Source: Craspedostauros australis
Lineage: Eukaryota > Bacillariophyta > Bacillariophyceae > Mastogloiales > Achnanthaceae
Assembly (NCBI GenBank): GCA_026770025.1
Contig: JAMXDE010000031.1
Location: 248,001 to 312,000 of the forward strand
DNA: 64,000 nt
Reading direction: 5' to 3'
A program made the translations under genes and the position numbers. This document shows positions 10,163-21,002 of this stretch, one piece after another. The notes under the pieces are model-generated. The model did not search any database. It saw nothing but the letters and a program-made list of their open reading frames with translations, and was not told the origin of the DNA. Positions within the stretch are counted from its first letter, which is position 1. Every line of letters begins with the position of its first letter.

Positions 10163-11378
10163 TGGCTGCGCATGCGGTCGTCGTCGTATTGCCTTGCGTT
10201 GTGTGGCATGAGGCTTGGGTGGTGAGTGGGTTATAATTGGGTTGTGATGCAGATGCGACTGCAACCACCATCGCATTTCAATGGGAAAGAAGAGGTGGAA
10301 CAATTGTTGAGGCAACCAACTCTCCTTGCTGAAGGACTCTCATCATCAAGTTTGCACGCACATACCGCTGCTATGGTCCATGGAGCACTCAACAAGGCTT
10401 CATCAGCGTGATGCAACGCAACACAGCACAACACAACACAAAGTGGTGGAGATGAAAAGAAACGAGGTATCCGAGGAAAGAACCAAATGCCCTGCGTTTT
10501 CCAATTGAATTTTCCATTACAAACACAAACGATCGCTGCAACAACCCAACATGCAATCAATCAATGGCAGCAGGAACGAGCGTTGCAACATTGAAGCACG
10601 GTTGGCCGTACTCATGATATAACAATGGAAACCATGGAAATCCATTTGAGTTTTCCTTGTAGCACACGCAACGCTGTCAAGTATTATATGTTCGAAAGCC
10701 CAGAGGAGATTTGTCCTCGTTTACCATCTGACACCCGCACTTACACTTTCACTCGAACGTGAACACAAACACAGGGGCTCCTCTCAATCTGCAAGCAAAT
10801 TGTCCAGTTGTCCTCGCAGTCTTCACAGCAATATTGAAGCATATCCCCGCGGAGCCCCTGTGGCATGGGTGCCTTAGTCTACTCCATACGATGCCTCCTT
10901 TCGCATGCCTCCACCTCCTCCCTTCACACACGCGCCAACGCAGGTGCTGGCTCGTGGTATGGTGCGAGTCACCAACCTATCTCTCTAGATTCGATGAGAA
11001 GTTACCTCCGTGTGGCAGATTCGCGTGCTGATAGGCAGAAAGTCCGAATTCCTGTGCGAACCAAAAGAGGCTTTTTTCTGCAGTCGGTGATGGTGTTTGG
11101 TGTCTGTTCTGTGTTGTTCGTCGCTGTGGCGTTGGCTGCAGTCCGTTCGCAGGCCCACACAGAGCAAGAAACGCCAACCACCACAAGGTGAACAACAACA
11201 TCGCGATCATCAACCACAAACACGAGAACCGCATAGTAGCTTGCAGTCATAATCACGCCAGGGCAGGCATCGTACATGGTCCAGGCCAGCGTCCTGGACA
11301 GCATCAGCATCATCACAACCAACAGAACTGGCATCAAAACCAGGCAAAGAACATCATCAACAGCAACATTAGCACAAG
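10163..11378. other. Intergenic region
   Basis: About 1.2 kb between the small membrane-protein gene and exon 1 of the TPR gene. AT-rich in the middle, with CA-rich stretches towards the TPR start. Open frames on both strands have no domains and I do not call them. Confidence 0.5.
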
Positions 11379-13967
11379 ATGGAGACAGAAGAAGAATACG
11401 GTGTCGTCCGAAAGGAGATTCCCGGTTCCTGGAAGTATGAGGTGGGTTCTGCTCTTCTGTATTGGTGTGCGAAGTCATGCACCACCGTGATGTTACTGAT
11501 AGTGATGGGAAGCGGCCTCATGCTTGGGATTCCCGCGCACTGATGTTCTCAAACACACACAAACACACACACACTCTCTCTTGCTTCCTCAAGCTGCAGA
11601 GAGTGCCAGATATGTACTATTCTATAATAGAATAATAGTATTCTACACAAGACAGAACAAGAGGAGAAAACAGACGAGGATAGAACTCGATGCTTTGGGC
11701 CTCCTTGTCACGTCGGCTTTCGTTTCTTCATCATGCATCATGCATCATGTCAAATACTCACCTTGCTTGTGTTGCCATCCGCTTTCTCGACTCGACTCGA
11801 CGCTGCTTTACGTATGTGATGCGATCACACCATACTAATACTCGTGCAGGGACCGCTTCCAATCAGCAAGGGCGAAGACCCGTTCGCAATGCCACCGCTG
11901 TCAGGAGCCAAGTCCATCGACCTCGGCAGCTACGAACGCCAGCGCAACGTCACCAACCTCGATGACCATCCCGACGGGCGCGCGCACTTCAACGTCGGTC
12001 TGCGATCGATGCTGAGCTACCAGCACGAGATGGCCGCCAAGCATTTCCTGGCCTGCCTCCACTTTTCACCGCACTGCGCCTTAGCGCATGGTTTCATCGC
12101 GCTGTGCCATTCTCCGAACTACAACTTCAAGGGCGAAGCCTACTACGTTTCCACGCATCACCCCGAGGACGTCATGCACCATGATCTGCTGTGCGTCTTT
12201 CCCAGCCAGCAGATCGCCGATCGCCATTCGCAGCTGGCCATTCAGAAGATTGATGAATTGCGTCGTTTGCACAAGTCGGCGTCATCGGGATCATCATCGA
12301 CCTCCGCCAACGGCAAGAGGAATGGGAAGCGAGGGAAGGGTGGTAAGAACAAATCCAAGGGAAAGAACAAGCAGAAGCAGCAGACACAAAATCAGCAACA
12401 GCAGCAGTTAACGGTACAAGGCGAGTCCAAAATGAATGGGGTCGAACATACCAGCACCAATGGAACAGACGCAGCTGCATCCGCAACAACGTCAACAGCA
12501 GCAGCAACAGCGGCGCAGGCAGCACCAATGACGAACGGAACAGCGAACCAACCGGCACGGTCCGCACTCATATCCGACGTCGAAGTTCAATTGCTCACCG
12601 CCATCCGCACCCTCACGTGCAACCCTGGCCTCAACCACGAATTATCTGAGGACATCGTCGGCCGACCCTACGCCGACATGATGAGACGCCTGTACAAGAA
12701 GTACCCGGATGATCCCGAGATCGCCTACTGCTTCGCGGAAGCCCTCATGGTCCTCAACGCATGGCAGCTGTACGAATACCCCACGGGCAAGCCGGTGGGA
12801 CCGGACGTCGAGGAAACGCGACAGGTGCTCATCACGGCTCTGAAGCAGCATCCCACCCATGCCGGTCTGTGCCACATGTACGTCCATCTCTCGGAAATGT
12901 CGGCGAACCCTAGCCAAGCTTTGGAGGCCTGCCTGCCGCTGCGAGATCACTTTCCCGATGCCGGGCACTTGATCCACATGCCAACCCACATCGACGTGCT
13001 GGTCGGTGACTACGAGAATTGCGTGAGGTCCAATTGCAACGCGATCCTGGCTGACGAGCGCATCATGCGGAACAGTCCCGGCACGGCGGGCGGCGAATCG
13101 TTTTACTTCGGATACATCGTGCACGATTACCACATGGTGGTCTACGGTTCCATCCTGGGCGGTTACGAAAGCAAGGGCATGGAGGTGGCGCGGCGGTTGA
13201 ACCAGATGATCAACGAGGAGATGTTCCAGCAGTACCCAGCGCTGACATCGTACCTGGAGGCCTATTCCGCGTTGGAGATACACCTGCTGGTCCGCTTCGG
13301 TCGCTGGGAGGAGCTCATCGCCATGGAACCGCCCAAGAATCAGCGTCTCATGCTGTTCCGCGCCTGCTCATTGCGCTTCGGGCAGTGCCTCGCGCATGCC
13401 AGCATGGGCAACGTGGACGAGGCCAAGCGGTTGCTCAAGCATCTGGACAGCCTGCGGGGGGATCCGGAATCGGAGCACCGCATCTTGCACAACAACACTG
13501 TGGGGAGCCTTTTTGCCGTGGATGCCACCATGGCGCGTGGCGAGATCGCGTATCGGGAAGGCAAGTACGATGAGGCCTTCAAGTGCCTGCGCAAGGCCGT
13601 CCGCATGCAGGATGAGTTGAACTACGATGAGCCGTGGGGGAAGATGCAACCGATTCGGCACGCCTTGGGCGGACTCTTGCTGGAACAGGACCATCTCGAC
13701 GAATCCGAGGCGGTCTTTCGCAAGGATCTTGAGTATCATCCGAAAAATCCATGGGCGATGGCCGGTTTGATCAGCTGCCTGAAACGCAAGTGTGGAAGAA
13801 ACTGTTGCGGTGGTTGTGGCGATAGCAGTAGCAACGGTGGCGAAAGCGATAGCAAGGATATGGAGGCGGAAGTGGTGGAACTGGAGGCGCTGTACAAGGC
13901 TCAGCGTGATTCTGAGTGGGCCGACTATCCTGTCACGGTCGCTTGCGCCTGTTGCGCTCCACGCTGA
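11379..13967 (+). CDS. TPR-repeat protein with conserved His motifs (two exons)
   Basis: Exon 1 is 11379-11441 (21 codons) and exon 2 is 11850-13967; the 408-bp intron has GTGGGT and GCAG ends, joins in phase 0, and carries a TACTAAT branch-point-like site at 11833. The product is 726 aa and mainly helical, with TPR-like pairs at about residues 40-90, 230-330 and 490-620. A Lys/Gln-rich insertion spans about 145-225. HAGLCHMYVHLSE and GHLIHMPTHIDVLVGDY match the signature of a family of bacterial TPR proteins, where these His/Cys residues are strongly conserved and could bind metal. The C-terminus has a Cys-rich CGRNCCGGC patch and ends CACCAPR. Cellular role unknown. Exon 1 was found by phase and continuity (WKYE-GPLPISKGE). 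Confidence 0.8.
11618..11638. other. AT-rich inverted repeat inside TPR intron, shared with 19128-19148
   Basis: TATTCTA-TAA-TAGAATA is a perfect 7-bp inverted repeat. Extended by AATA it reappears with one internal mismatch at 19128-19148. It lies in the TPR-gene intron. Confidence 0.6.
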
Positions 13968-14864
13968 CGGAGGCACGCAAGAAGGTTGCAACCACGGCAG
14001 GACTACGCGCTTCCGTCGTCGTGACACGGCACGCCACCATACTCTGCTCTGCATGAACTGAAACTCTCAACTGGGCAACAATACAAAAATGCAATATTAT
14101 TTACCCACGGATCTGCGCAGGTACTCATACCAGTAGCACTCCTCTGTATTTAGCTGTTCGTACTGTGAGTAGTTGCACTCGTGGAGCAGCCCAGTGAAGA
14201 ATCTCGTGACGGCCAAGCACTTTGATTTGATTCGATTTGGTTTCTGTAATGCCATGCAGTGGCCAGATCCTTGGCGTGCACCACACATGGTGCACTCTCA
14301 TGTTGAGCACCATACCTGTGTGTGGGAGCGTATTCGTGAGGACAAGAGAGCACACTCGTGCTCGAAACAACCATCACGCATGGTCTCTGTCCAGGTTGTT
14401 GCCCTTTTGCGAGATGGCTCACTCTATGTGCGCATTGGTAGTCGTACACATGAAGTGGTATTGCATGATACATGAGACTCCAGCGTATTATATTGTGTAA
14501 TAATGTCAGTATGGTACCAAGGACTGAAACTACAGAGCATCCTCGGGTACCATACTCGTACTAAGAGTGCTGCTCGTACCATGCCTTCATCCCGCATACG
14601 AGCACGCATCATGAAGAGAGCGCTGTGACATCGCGTACGAGCATACTTGTATGCGGAAGGAATAGAGGAGCGCGACTTTGACCTACAAAGTAAGTGAATT
14701 GTTTGTGTATTGGATTAGATTTAATACTAATATATCATGAAGGATAGGGCCATCGATCATGATTCAAAATGTACTGGCGTGATTTCAGTTTCGAGCGTTG
14801 ATCGCCCTCTCTTTTGGGTTGCAACGGGGCCGGCCGTTGGTGGTTGCACCTAGTCTGCTTCAGC
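13968..14864. other. Convergent intergenic region
   Basis: Between the 3' ends of the TPR gene and the autophagy-receptor gene. It contains an 11-bp inverted repeat that can form a hairpin at 14508-14556 and a TACTCGTA site at 14553. No gene is seen. Confidence 0.55.
14508..14556. repeat. Stem-loop: AGTATGGTACC / GGTACCATACT
   Basis: Two perfectly complementary 11-nt arms separated by 27 nt. It sits about 540 bp beyond one 3' end and 310 bp beyond the other in a convergent gap, so it could affect 3'-end formation, but no U-tract follows. Confidence 0.6.
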
Positions 14865-17800
14865 TTAGGGATTGTCGACAAGCCAGGTGGCGACGTCGTT
14901 GAGGTTGGGTCGCTCATCAATGTCGACTCCAATGTTTGCGGCCTGGAAGCGTTCGAGGGCATTGACGGAGGCAACCTCATTCTTGAAGCCCATCTCATCA
15001 AGCTTGCTCAGCTCCGACTGCCATGCGGTGCGCTGGTCCATGGTCACTTTTGAAGTTGTGCAGGAGGCGAAGGAAGACATCTCAGATGGCACCGATGACG
15101 GCATGGAGAACTCGGAGCCATCCTCGTCAGAATCGGCGCTGTCGTCACCCTCGCTTTGGCTGTCTTCGTCGCCCTCGCTTTGGCTGCTCTTGCTGTCTTC
15201 GTCGCCCTCCAGGAATCCGGAGCTCTTCATGTCGCTGTTGAACAGAGCGGATCCCATCATAATGGCTGCGGCTCCCACATCGTTGCGAGCGGCGGCGGAG
15301 GCATCGGCAGCCTCACCGCTACCCCCCACGACGTCAGAGTTACAGTCATTAGTGCTCACGACTTCCCACTCACACCCAACGCTGCCGAACATCTCGGACG
15401 ATCGCACAGTGCTTGTGGCGCCATCCACGATTGTGGCGCCAGTGTACAACGTTGGTTCTTCATCGGAAAGAGCGAGGCTAACGTCATCCGCTTCTGGCTC
15501 AACGTTATCGGCACAGCTTCCCAAGGTATCGCTTAGCATCTCGTTGATGACGGTTGCCACGGTGTCGAAGGTATCCCCCATGGCTTCGGCGAGCTCGCCG
15601 CTGCCAACGGCATCTTCCTTGAATGAGACATTTGCTTCGGAGGAGGAGGAAGCAGGATTGGTAAGTTGATCCGTATTGCTGTCGGTGGTTGCGTCGCTCT
15701 TCTCGATGAATGCGATGCTCGCTGAAGCCGACGAAGCGGTCTCTACGTCTTGTTCATTGGTGGATGGTTCCGGCTCTGGCTCGGCCTGGACTTCTGGGGC
15801 GACCTCGTCTTCCGCAACTTCTCCGTCCACATCCACCTTCGTCTTTTCATCTGCTGCTGATGTGTCGGGTGCTGCGACTTCGGTGGTGCTCGCTTCCGAG
15901 GCGGCGTCATCGACGGTCTCGACAACGACAACGGGAGGTGCGCTGACGGCAGTGGTGGTGTCGACGATGAGCGTCGCAGTTGGTGCGACCTTGGTGACTG
16001 GTGCTGCTGGTGATTCGACAACAATGTCTGGCTCTGGCTCTTGCGCGACCACCTTCTGTGGTTCCATCTCTGGTTCAACAGGAGTCTTTGGAACCTCCGG
16101 TGCCGGCAGCGGTTCCGCAGCTTGCACTTCGTCAGTGCGTGGAGGACTGTACGGGGTGCCTGTCTCGATGTCGGTGGGAACATTGGGGATCTCTGTGCTC
16201 ACGCTCACGCTCGCATTTGTGGGTGCGGCGGTGCTAGCGGTCGTCACAGACGTTGGTGCCGCTGGCTTCTTGACATCTTCCTTTGCCTCTGGGTTGTTGG
16301 GAGCATCTCGGAGGCTTCGACGAATGGCCTCTTCGAGTGCACGGTCATAGTCCGCAGATCCGTTGCTGCGGTGTGCCATTTCATGTGCATTCGCATGCGC
16401 ATTGAAGTGTCCGTAGGGGTGCGAGTGAGCATCCATGTGCGGGGCCATGTGATCCATCATGTGCGCCTGCACAGCAGGGTCAGTTGAATTCCATGGGAAG
16501 TACGGACCCATTTGTGCCCCGTGTGGTGTGGGCAAAATCTGCGTGGGAGTGAAAGGCGGACGGCTCCTGATGTGGAAAGCGCGAGACTCGGCGGGTGCCG
16601 TGGCGCTTCGATGAGCCTCCGTCGTTGGGGCTGGCTTCTTCGTGTGGGCATTAGGAGACGTGGTGGGAGATTTTGCTTGTGTGGCTGGGTTTGCGGCTGA
16701 TGGTGGGGTGTTGTGTCCACGCTTGGTGTTGTCGCTCTTGGGCTTGGCGTTCTTCTTCCTGCCGTCCGATCCCGAACTTGGACGTCGGGCGCGGCTGAGT
16801 CTCTGTTGACGAGCTTCGTGGCGGTTCCACCAGCGCTGCTGGTGCTTGGCATCACGGTCGAGTTCTACAGACGCGAATGTGATTTCGGAGCCGCGGTAGT
16901 TGTTGAAGCACTTCTGGCAAAGATCGTAGTCGTCGACGTTGACGGCATGATAGCGGGGACCCACCACGGGTGTGCACAGGCAGCCGTCGCACGTATGACG
17001 GCCGTGGATGAAGGGGCGGGCCTCCTCCTTCTGCTCCTCTGCCTCCTCTTTCGCCTTGGGCGCTGGCTTTGGTGCGGGCTTTTTGGTTGGCTGCTTCTTC
17101 GTGAGCGGCGCGGACAGAGCATCGACGCTGCTGGTCACGGAACGGGAGACTTGCTTGGCTGTCTTGGCGACATCGTTGGACGCGGCCTTGGCTGTCTTCC
17201 TCACATCTCGGGAGACTCGCTTGGCAGTCATCACAACTTCGTTTGAGGCATCAGTTGCCACCTTGGCAGCACCAGTGGCAGTGGCGGAGGCACTCTTGCG
17301 CACGGCCTTGGCGGTGTTAGTGACATTGTGAGCGACATCCTTCGACGCCGCCTTGGCTGGTTGCGCAAGTCCCTTTTCGAGGTTGATGACGGCGTTTGCC
17401 AGCACGCCGACGAAGGACTCGAGGACGTTTTGGACGTTCTGGTCTGCTCCGCGGGATGCTGCCGTTGCGGTCGCGGTTGCTGCTGCTTGGACTGCAGCCG
17501 CAATGTTGGAGGCAGGCTCATCGGTCTCATCCGGTTTGGTGGGTGCCTGCGCACTGGCGTTCGCGTTGCTGGCAACGACAGGTTCCGCACTTGCTGTTCC
17601 TGTTGTTGCCGTTCCTGCGACAGGCTGGGAGCCTCCTGAGTCCCTAGGTCCTGTGGCTGCGGACGGCGATGACACCTGCGCAATGGTCGATTGAGACAGC
17701 GGCTTGGCGTGGTTGATGTGATTGGGGTTCTTGGGACGCACTTCGCCTGTGATGCGCAGTATGCCCTTGTCAGCGAACTGCTCCACTGCATCGAGGAGCT

Positions 17801-18407
17801 CCTCGTTCGAGGCGATGGTCACATCATCTTGATCGACATCTTTGTACGTCAACATGACATGGTAGTTGCTTGGGCAGGATGCATCTGGAAAGACAAAGGT
17901 CACGGCAAGACCGCAGAGCTCATCGTACGACACATCGCCGTTGCCATCTGCGATGCGAGGAAGCTTCACGCGTCGGATTTGCGGTTTTCCTGTGAAGCGT
18001 TTCAGAGCGTATCATTACAGTTGCGATTGCCATTTGCATTGTCGGTGGTGTGGCAAGCGATCGTAGTGGCGGCGGTGGTGATGGTGAGAAGCCGGTGTGC
18101 GATGCAGCAGGATGGGATACGAGTTAACCAACACACCAGAGCGCTCGGTGCACCCGGCGCAGAAAAACCTCAAACAGGGATGAGACTCAGGATCTCCATG
18201 TTTGCGTACAACGAGTACTGAATTCTACGCGGAGGCTGTTGACACCAGCGCCACGGAACAAATTCGGGACAGATTCTTCAGACGCCATCAGCAACGCGGA
18301 TCGCAACATCAGAGCATCGACAGACAACAGCCTGCGAACTCACCATTCTCGACCTCGATCTTCAGCTTGAGAACGAAGTTGCTGTTTGCCTCGACGAAAC
18401 TCGCCAT
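14865..18407 (-). CDS. p62/NBR1-like selective autophagy receptor (PB1-ZZ-UIM-LIR-UBA)
   Basis: Exon 1 18344-18407, intron 17990-18343 (GTGAGT/CAG, 354 bp), exon 2 14865-17989; 1062 aa. The intron splits the PB1 domain, and splicing restores EVENG-KPQIRRVKLPR. PB1 (about 10-105) has both the basic cluster (KLKIEVENGK, RRVK) and the acidic OPCA motif (DVDQDD), so it could polymerise head to tail. A ZZ zinc finger (CDGC, then CQKC) lies at about 352-385. A UIM (ALEEAIRRSL) is near 570, a LIR-like CEWEVV at 896 and a UBA at about 1013-1062. In known receptors these bind ubiquitinated cargo and Atg8. The four-tryptophan domain of NBR1 is absent. Residues 233-309 carry 11-residue amphipathic repeats not typical of the family. 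The leader upstream of 18407 is strongly CA-rich. Confidence 0.88.
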
Positions 18408-19822
18408 GGTGGATGATGATGGGGACTTTGTTCTGTGCGTTGGTGGTTGAGGAGTTGAGCGAGTTTGGGTGTTGTGTTGTGTTGTGGTGATGGTTGATGT
18501 TCTGGTTGGTGCTGCTGTTCTGTGTGGCCCGAGGAAGCAGATCTCGGATTTGTGTCGCCAGTGTTCTGTTTCTGCAGACCGTTGCGTGTGCCACTGCTGT
18601 GTTTTGCGTTTGTTTGGACGCACACACTCTTTCCTTGTGATTCGCGTTGATTCCTTGTGTTGGTGGCAACAGCAACAGAATTCCGCCCTTCTTGACGTCG
18701 AGGGAAATCTTGGAAAGCGAGGAAATACTACGTGGAGTTGTGTGGTAAAGTGAAATTTTCCAGGCGTGTTTTCTTGGATTTTCTTCATGACCGCCTCGTG
18801 TCGCCTTGCGAATGGCCTCGTGTGTCGTCTGTTGTGCACGGACTTAGTCGTGAGTCGGGTTCGATTTGTTCGGTTTGATCGAAGTTACTCGTGTCGATCT
18901 CGTGGGACTTGGCTCGTCGTGGCGATGGGAGGGCGCGACCATGGCTCGTGTTCTGCGTCAACGGCGTTGCTGGCAGGTTGACGCCCAGAGAAATGCAAGG
19001 AAGCGACCCGAAGGAGCTGGGAAAAGAGGTGTACCGATGCAGTTGTACGATTACGAGCGGAAGCGCATTGCCTAATGATTGAAACTAAAGCTCAACGAAG
19101 CAGTCTGGACTTTAATTGCTCTCGGCATATTCTAGAATAGAATAATACGAGTTACACGCAAACACAACAAACACAACAAACACATGCGCACATGTTTGTC
19201 CAGATTGGTGTCGACAACCACAAGAAAGACCCATTTTCAGATACGGTATCGCGTGTCAAAGCGGAAACTCGAGAAACTGAAGACAGTTGCAGTTGAGCAC
19301 CACCTTAGACTCTTCCAACACTTGGTCATGCGTGGGAGCCACCAGCGTGTGCTCTTTCATCTCCTTGCAGACATCAAATAATACATGCAACAGTTTCCGA
19401 ATGGCCCTCTTTGAATAATGGCGCTCTCGATTATTCGTACGAGTGAAGATTAGACAGACAGAAGCGCGGTGACATGTCCTCCTCTTGCCGCGCAGTCTAC
19501 CCACACCAGTGCAGAAGCTGCATGGCGCCCAGTCACGAATCGTCGATTCTTGGGTACGTCACCAGGAATCAACCGCCAAAAAGATACGCAGAGAGATGAA
19601 GTGACACAGTGGAAGATCGAAGATTCTCATGGCACTGACGCTCTCCACATCAACGGAATCGCCACCGCCCATGATCCTGTCCTCTCCTTTTGTAACGGCC
19701 ACAGTACTTGTCCAAAAGCACGTAGACTTCCAAAGCTCGTCCTCTTCATCCCAGTATCTTACTCATACGTACCCCAACCCAACGACGACCAACAGTAATC
19801 AACTGCAACAGAGAACAATACC
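18408..19822. other. Divergent intergenic region
   Basis: Promoters of the autophagy-receptor gene (left) and the DUF1499 gene (right). The first 100 bp hold the CA-rich leader of the receptor gene on the minus strand. A TATTCTAG-AATAGAATAATA element sits at 19128. The 30 bp before 19823 are CA-rich. No gene is seen. Confidence 0.6.
19128..19148. promoter_or_regulatory. AT-rich element with TTCTAGAA core
   Basis: Matches the element at 11618 at 19 of 21 positions. It contains TTCTAGAATAGAA, which fits the nTTCnnGAAn spacing of heat-shock elements. It lies about 720 bp from the receptor start and about 675 bp from the DUF1499 start. The regulatory role is inference. Confidence 0.35.
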
Positions 19823-20407
19823 ATGCGTATCACTACAGCCATCCTTGCGCTCTGCGTCGCTTGTGCTTCGGCGTACAGCATCAACAACGGCAATGGCGCC
19901 GAAGTGAGCCGTCGCGCCGCCTTCTCCAAGACGGCGGCCGCAGCCTTCGGCGTTGCCTCCATTGCCGCTGCTTCCGCCACACCGGCCAGCGCCCTCGAGG
20001 CATGCCCCGCCAAGTCGCAGAACTGCATCCGCACGCAGTGGGTGCCACCGGCCGGATCCAGCCAGGCCGATGCCACCGCCTCGTTGCGCAAGGCCATCGA
20101 GGCATACCCGCAGGAGGGACAGAACAAGGCCGATCTCGGCGGCTGGACCATCGTGGAGGACAACTTCGCCAACGGCAGCGCCCGCATCGAGTACAAGTCG
20201 GGCATTGGCAACTTCGCCAAGTTCTTCAACGGCGGCAAGCCCTTCATCGATGATCTCAAGCTCGAGATCGCCAGCAGCGGCGTCGTCGAGGTTCGTTCGT
20301 CCTCGCGCATCGGCGAATCCGATCTCGGTGTCAACAAGAAGCGATTGCAGTACCTCATCACCGCGCTCACTGCCGATGGATGGACTTGTCCTGAGCCAAC
20401 GTACTAG
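19823..20407 (+). CDS. Thylakoid-lumen DUF1499-domain protein precursor
   Basis: Encodes 194 aa. The targeting is layered: a signal peptide (residues 1-17) ending ACASA before YSI, an ASAFAP-like site with Tyr at +1; a short transit region; then SRRAAF (30-35) and a hydrophobic Ala-rich helix ending ATPASA, a twin-arginine (Tat) lumen signal with cleavage near residue 57. The mature part (about 58-194) is a DUF1499 domain, with NCIRTQWVPP at its start and VEVRSSSRIGESDLGVN near its end, the latter strongly conserved in plant and cyanobacterial members. Family function is unresolved; lumenal members have been linked to photosynthetic membranes. Single exon, CA-rich leader, start unambiguous. 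Confidence 0.87.
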   Translation: MRITTAILALCVACASAYSINNGNGAEVSRRAAFSKTAAAAFGVASIAAASATPASALEACPAKSQNCIRTQWVPPAGSSQADATASLRKAIEAYPQEGQNKADLGGWTIVEDNFANGSARIEYKSGIGNFAKFFNGGKPFIDDLKLEIASSGVVEVRSSSRIGESDLGVNKKRLQYLITALTADGWTCPEPTY

Positions 20408-21002
20408 AGCAACATTAGTATGTCCGAGCGTTCAGAGAAAGCTGCTAACTTGAACACAGAGGACTGCTCTACCACACAAATATCATAGAATGGAGTAGAG
20501 CAACAGCATTTGCTACCATGCTCTACAACACGATAACCATATTGAGTAGAGGAACAATGTGCTCGTGGAATATACCTATCTATTATATAGTATCTCTCAA
20601 GAGCACTCTTTTGCTCGTCGATGGTGATGTACTCTCTGCTCGAACTCGTACTCGTACTGGTAGGCAGTTCATTCGTTGGATCCAAACTGGAAGTGCTCTC
20701 CAAGATGGGGTTTCGCAATGGCCCTGGAGTCTTGTGCGTTGTCGGCACCAAGTAGCGATATCACAAGGACGATTGCATGTGTGCAGCATAGCGAGTACAA
20801 ATGTAGAAGGAGTATGGTATGGTATGGTATGGTATGGTATGGTATGGTATGGTATGGTATGGTATGGTACGACACATGATCAACGGTCAATGTCACGAGC
20901 TAAGTGCGAGTATGGTACTCTTCTTCTGTGTGATTGTTGATTCAATAGTCCAACGAAATGCCCATCACTGCGATTGGTGTCAACAATGGCAGACGCAGGA
21001 AG
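20408..21002. other. Convergent intergenic region with pentanucleotide repeat
   Basis: Between the 3' ends of the DUF1499 and Popeye-like genes. It carries a GTATG microsatellite at 20812-20868 and a TACTCGTA site at 20649. No gene; reading frames through the microsatellite are artefacts of the repeat. Confidence 0.7.
20812..20868. repeat. (GTATG)n microsatellite, about 11 copies
   Basis: Eleven and a half perfect pentanucleotide copies, ending in a single G-A-to-C variation at GTAC. The length suggests recent slippage and a likely polymorphic marker. Confidence 0.95.

Noticed and set aside
20811-20879. Open frames made of repeated YGMVW residues
   Set aside because: They are translations of the GTATG microsatellite.
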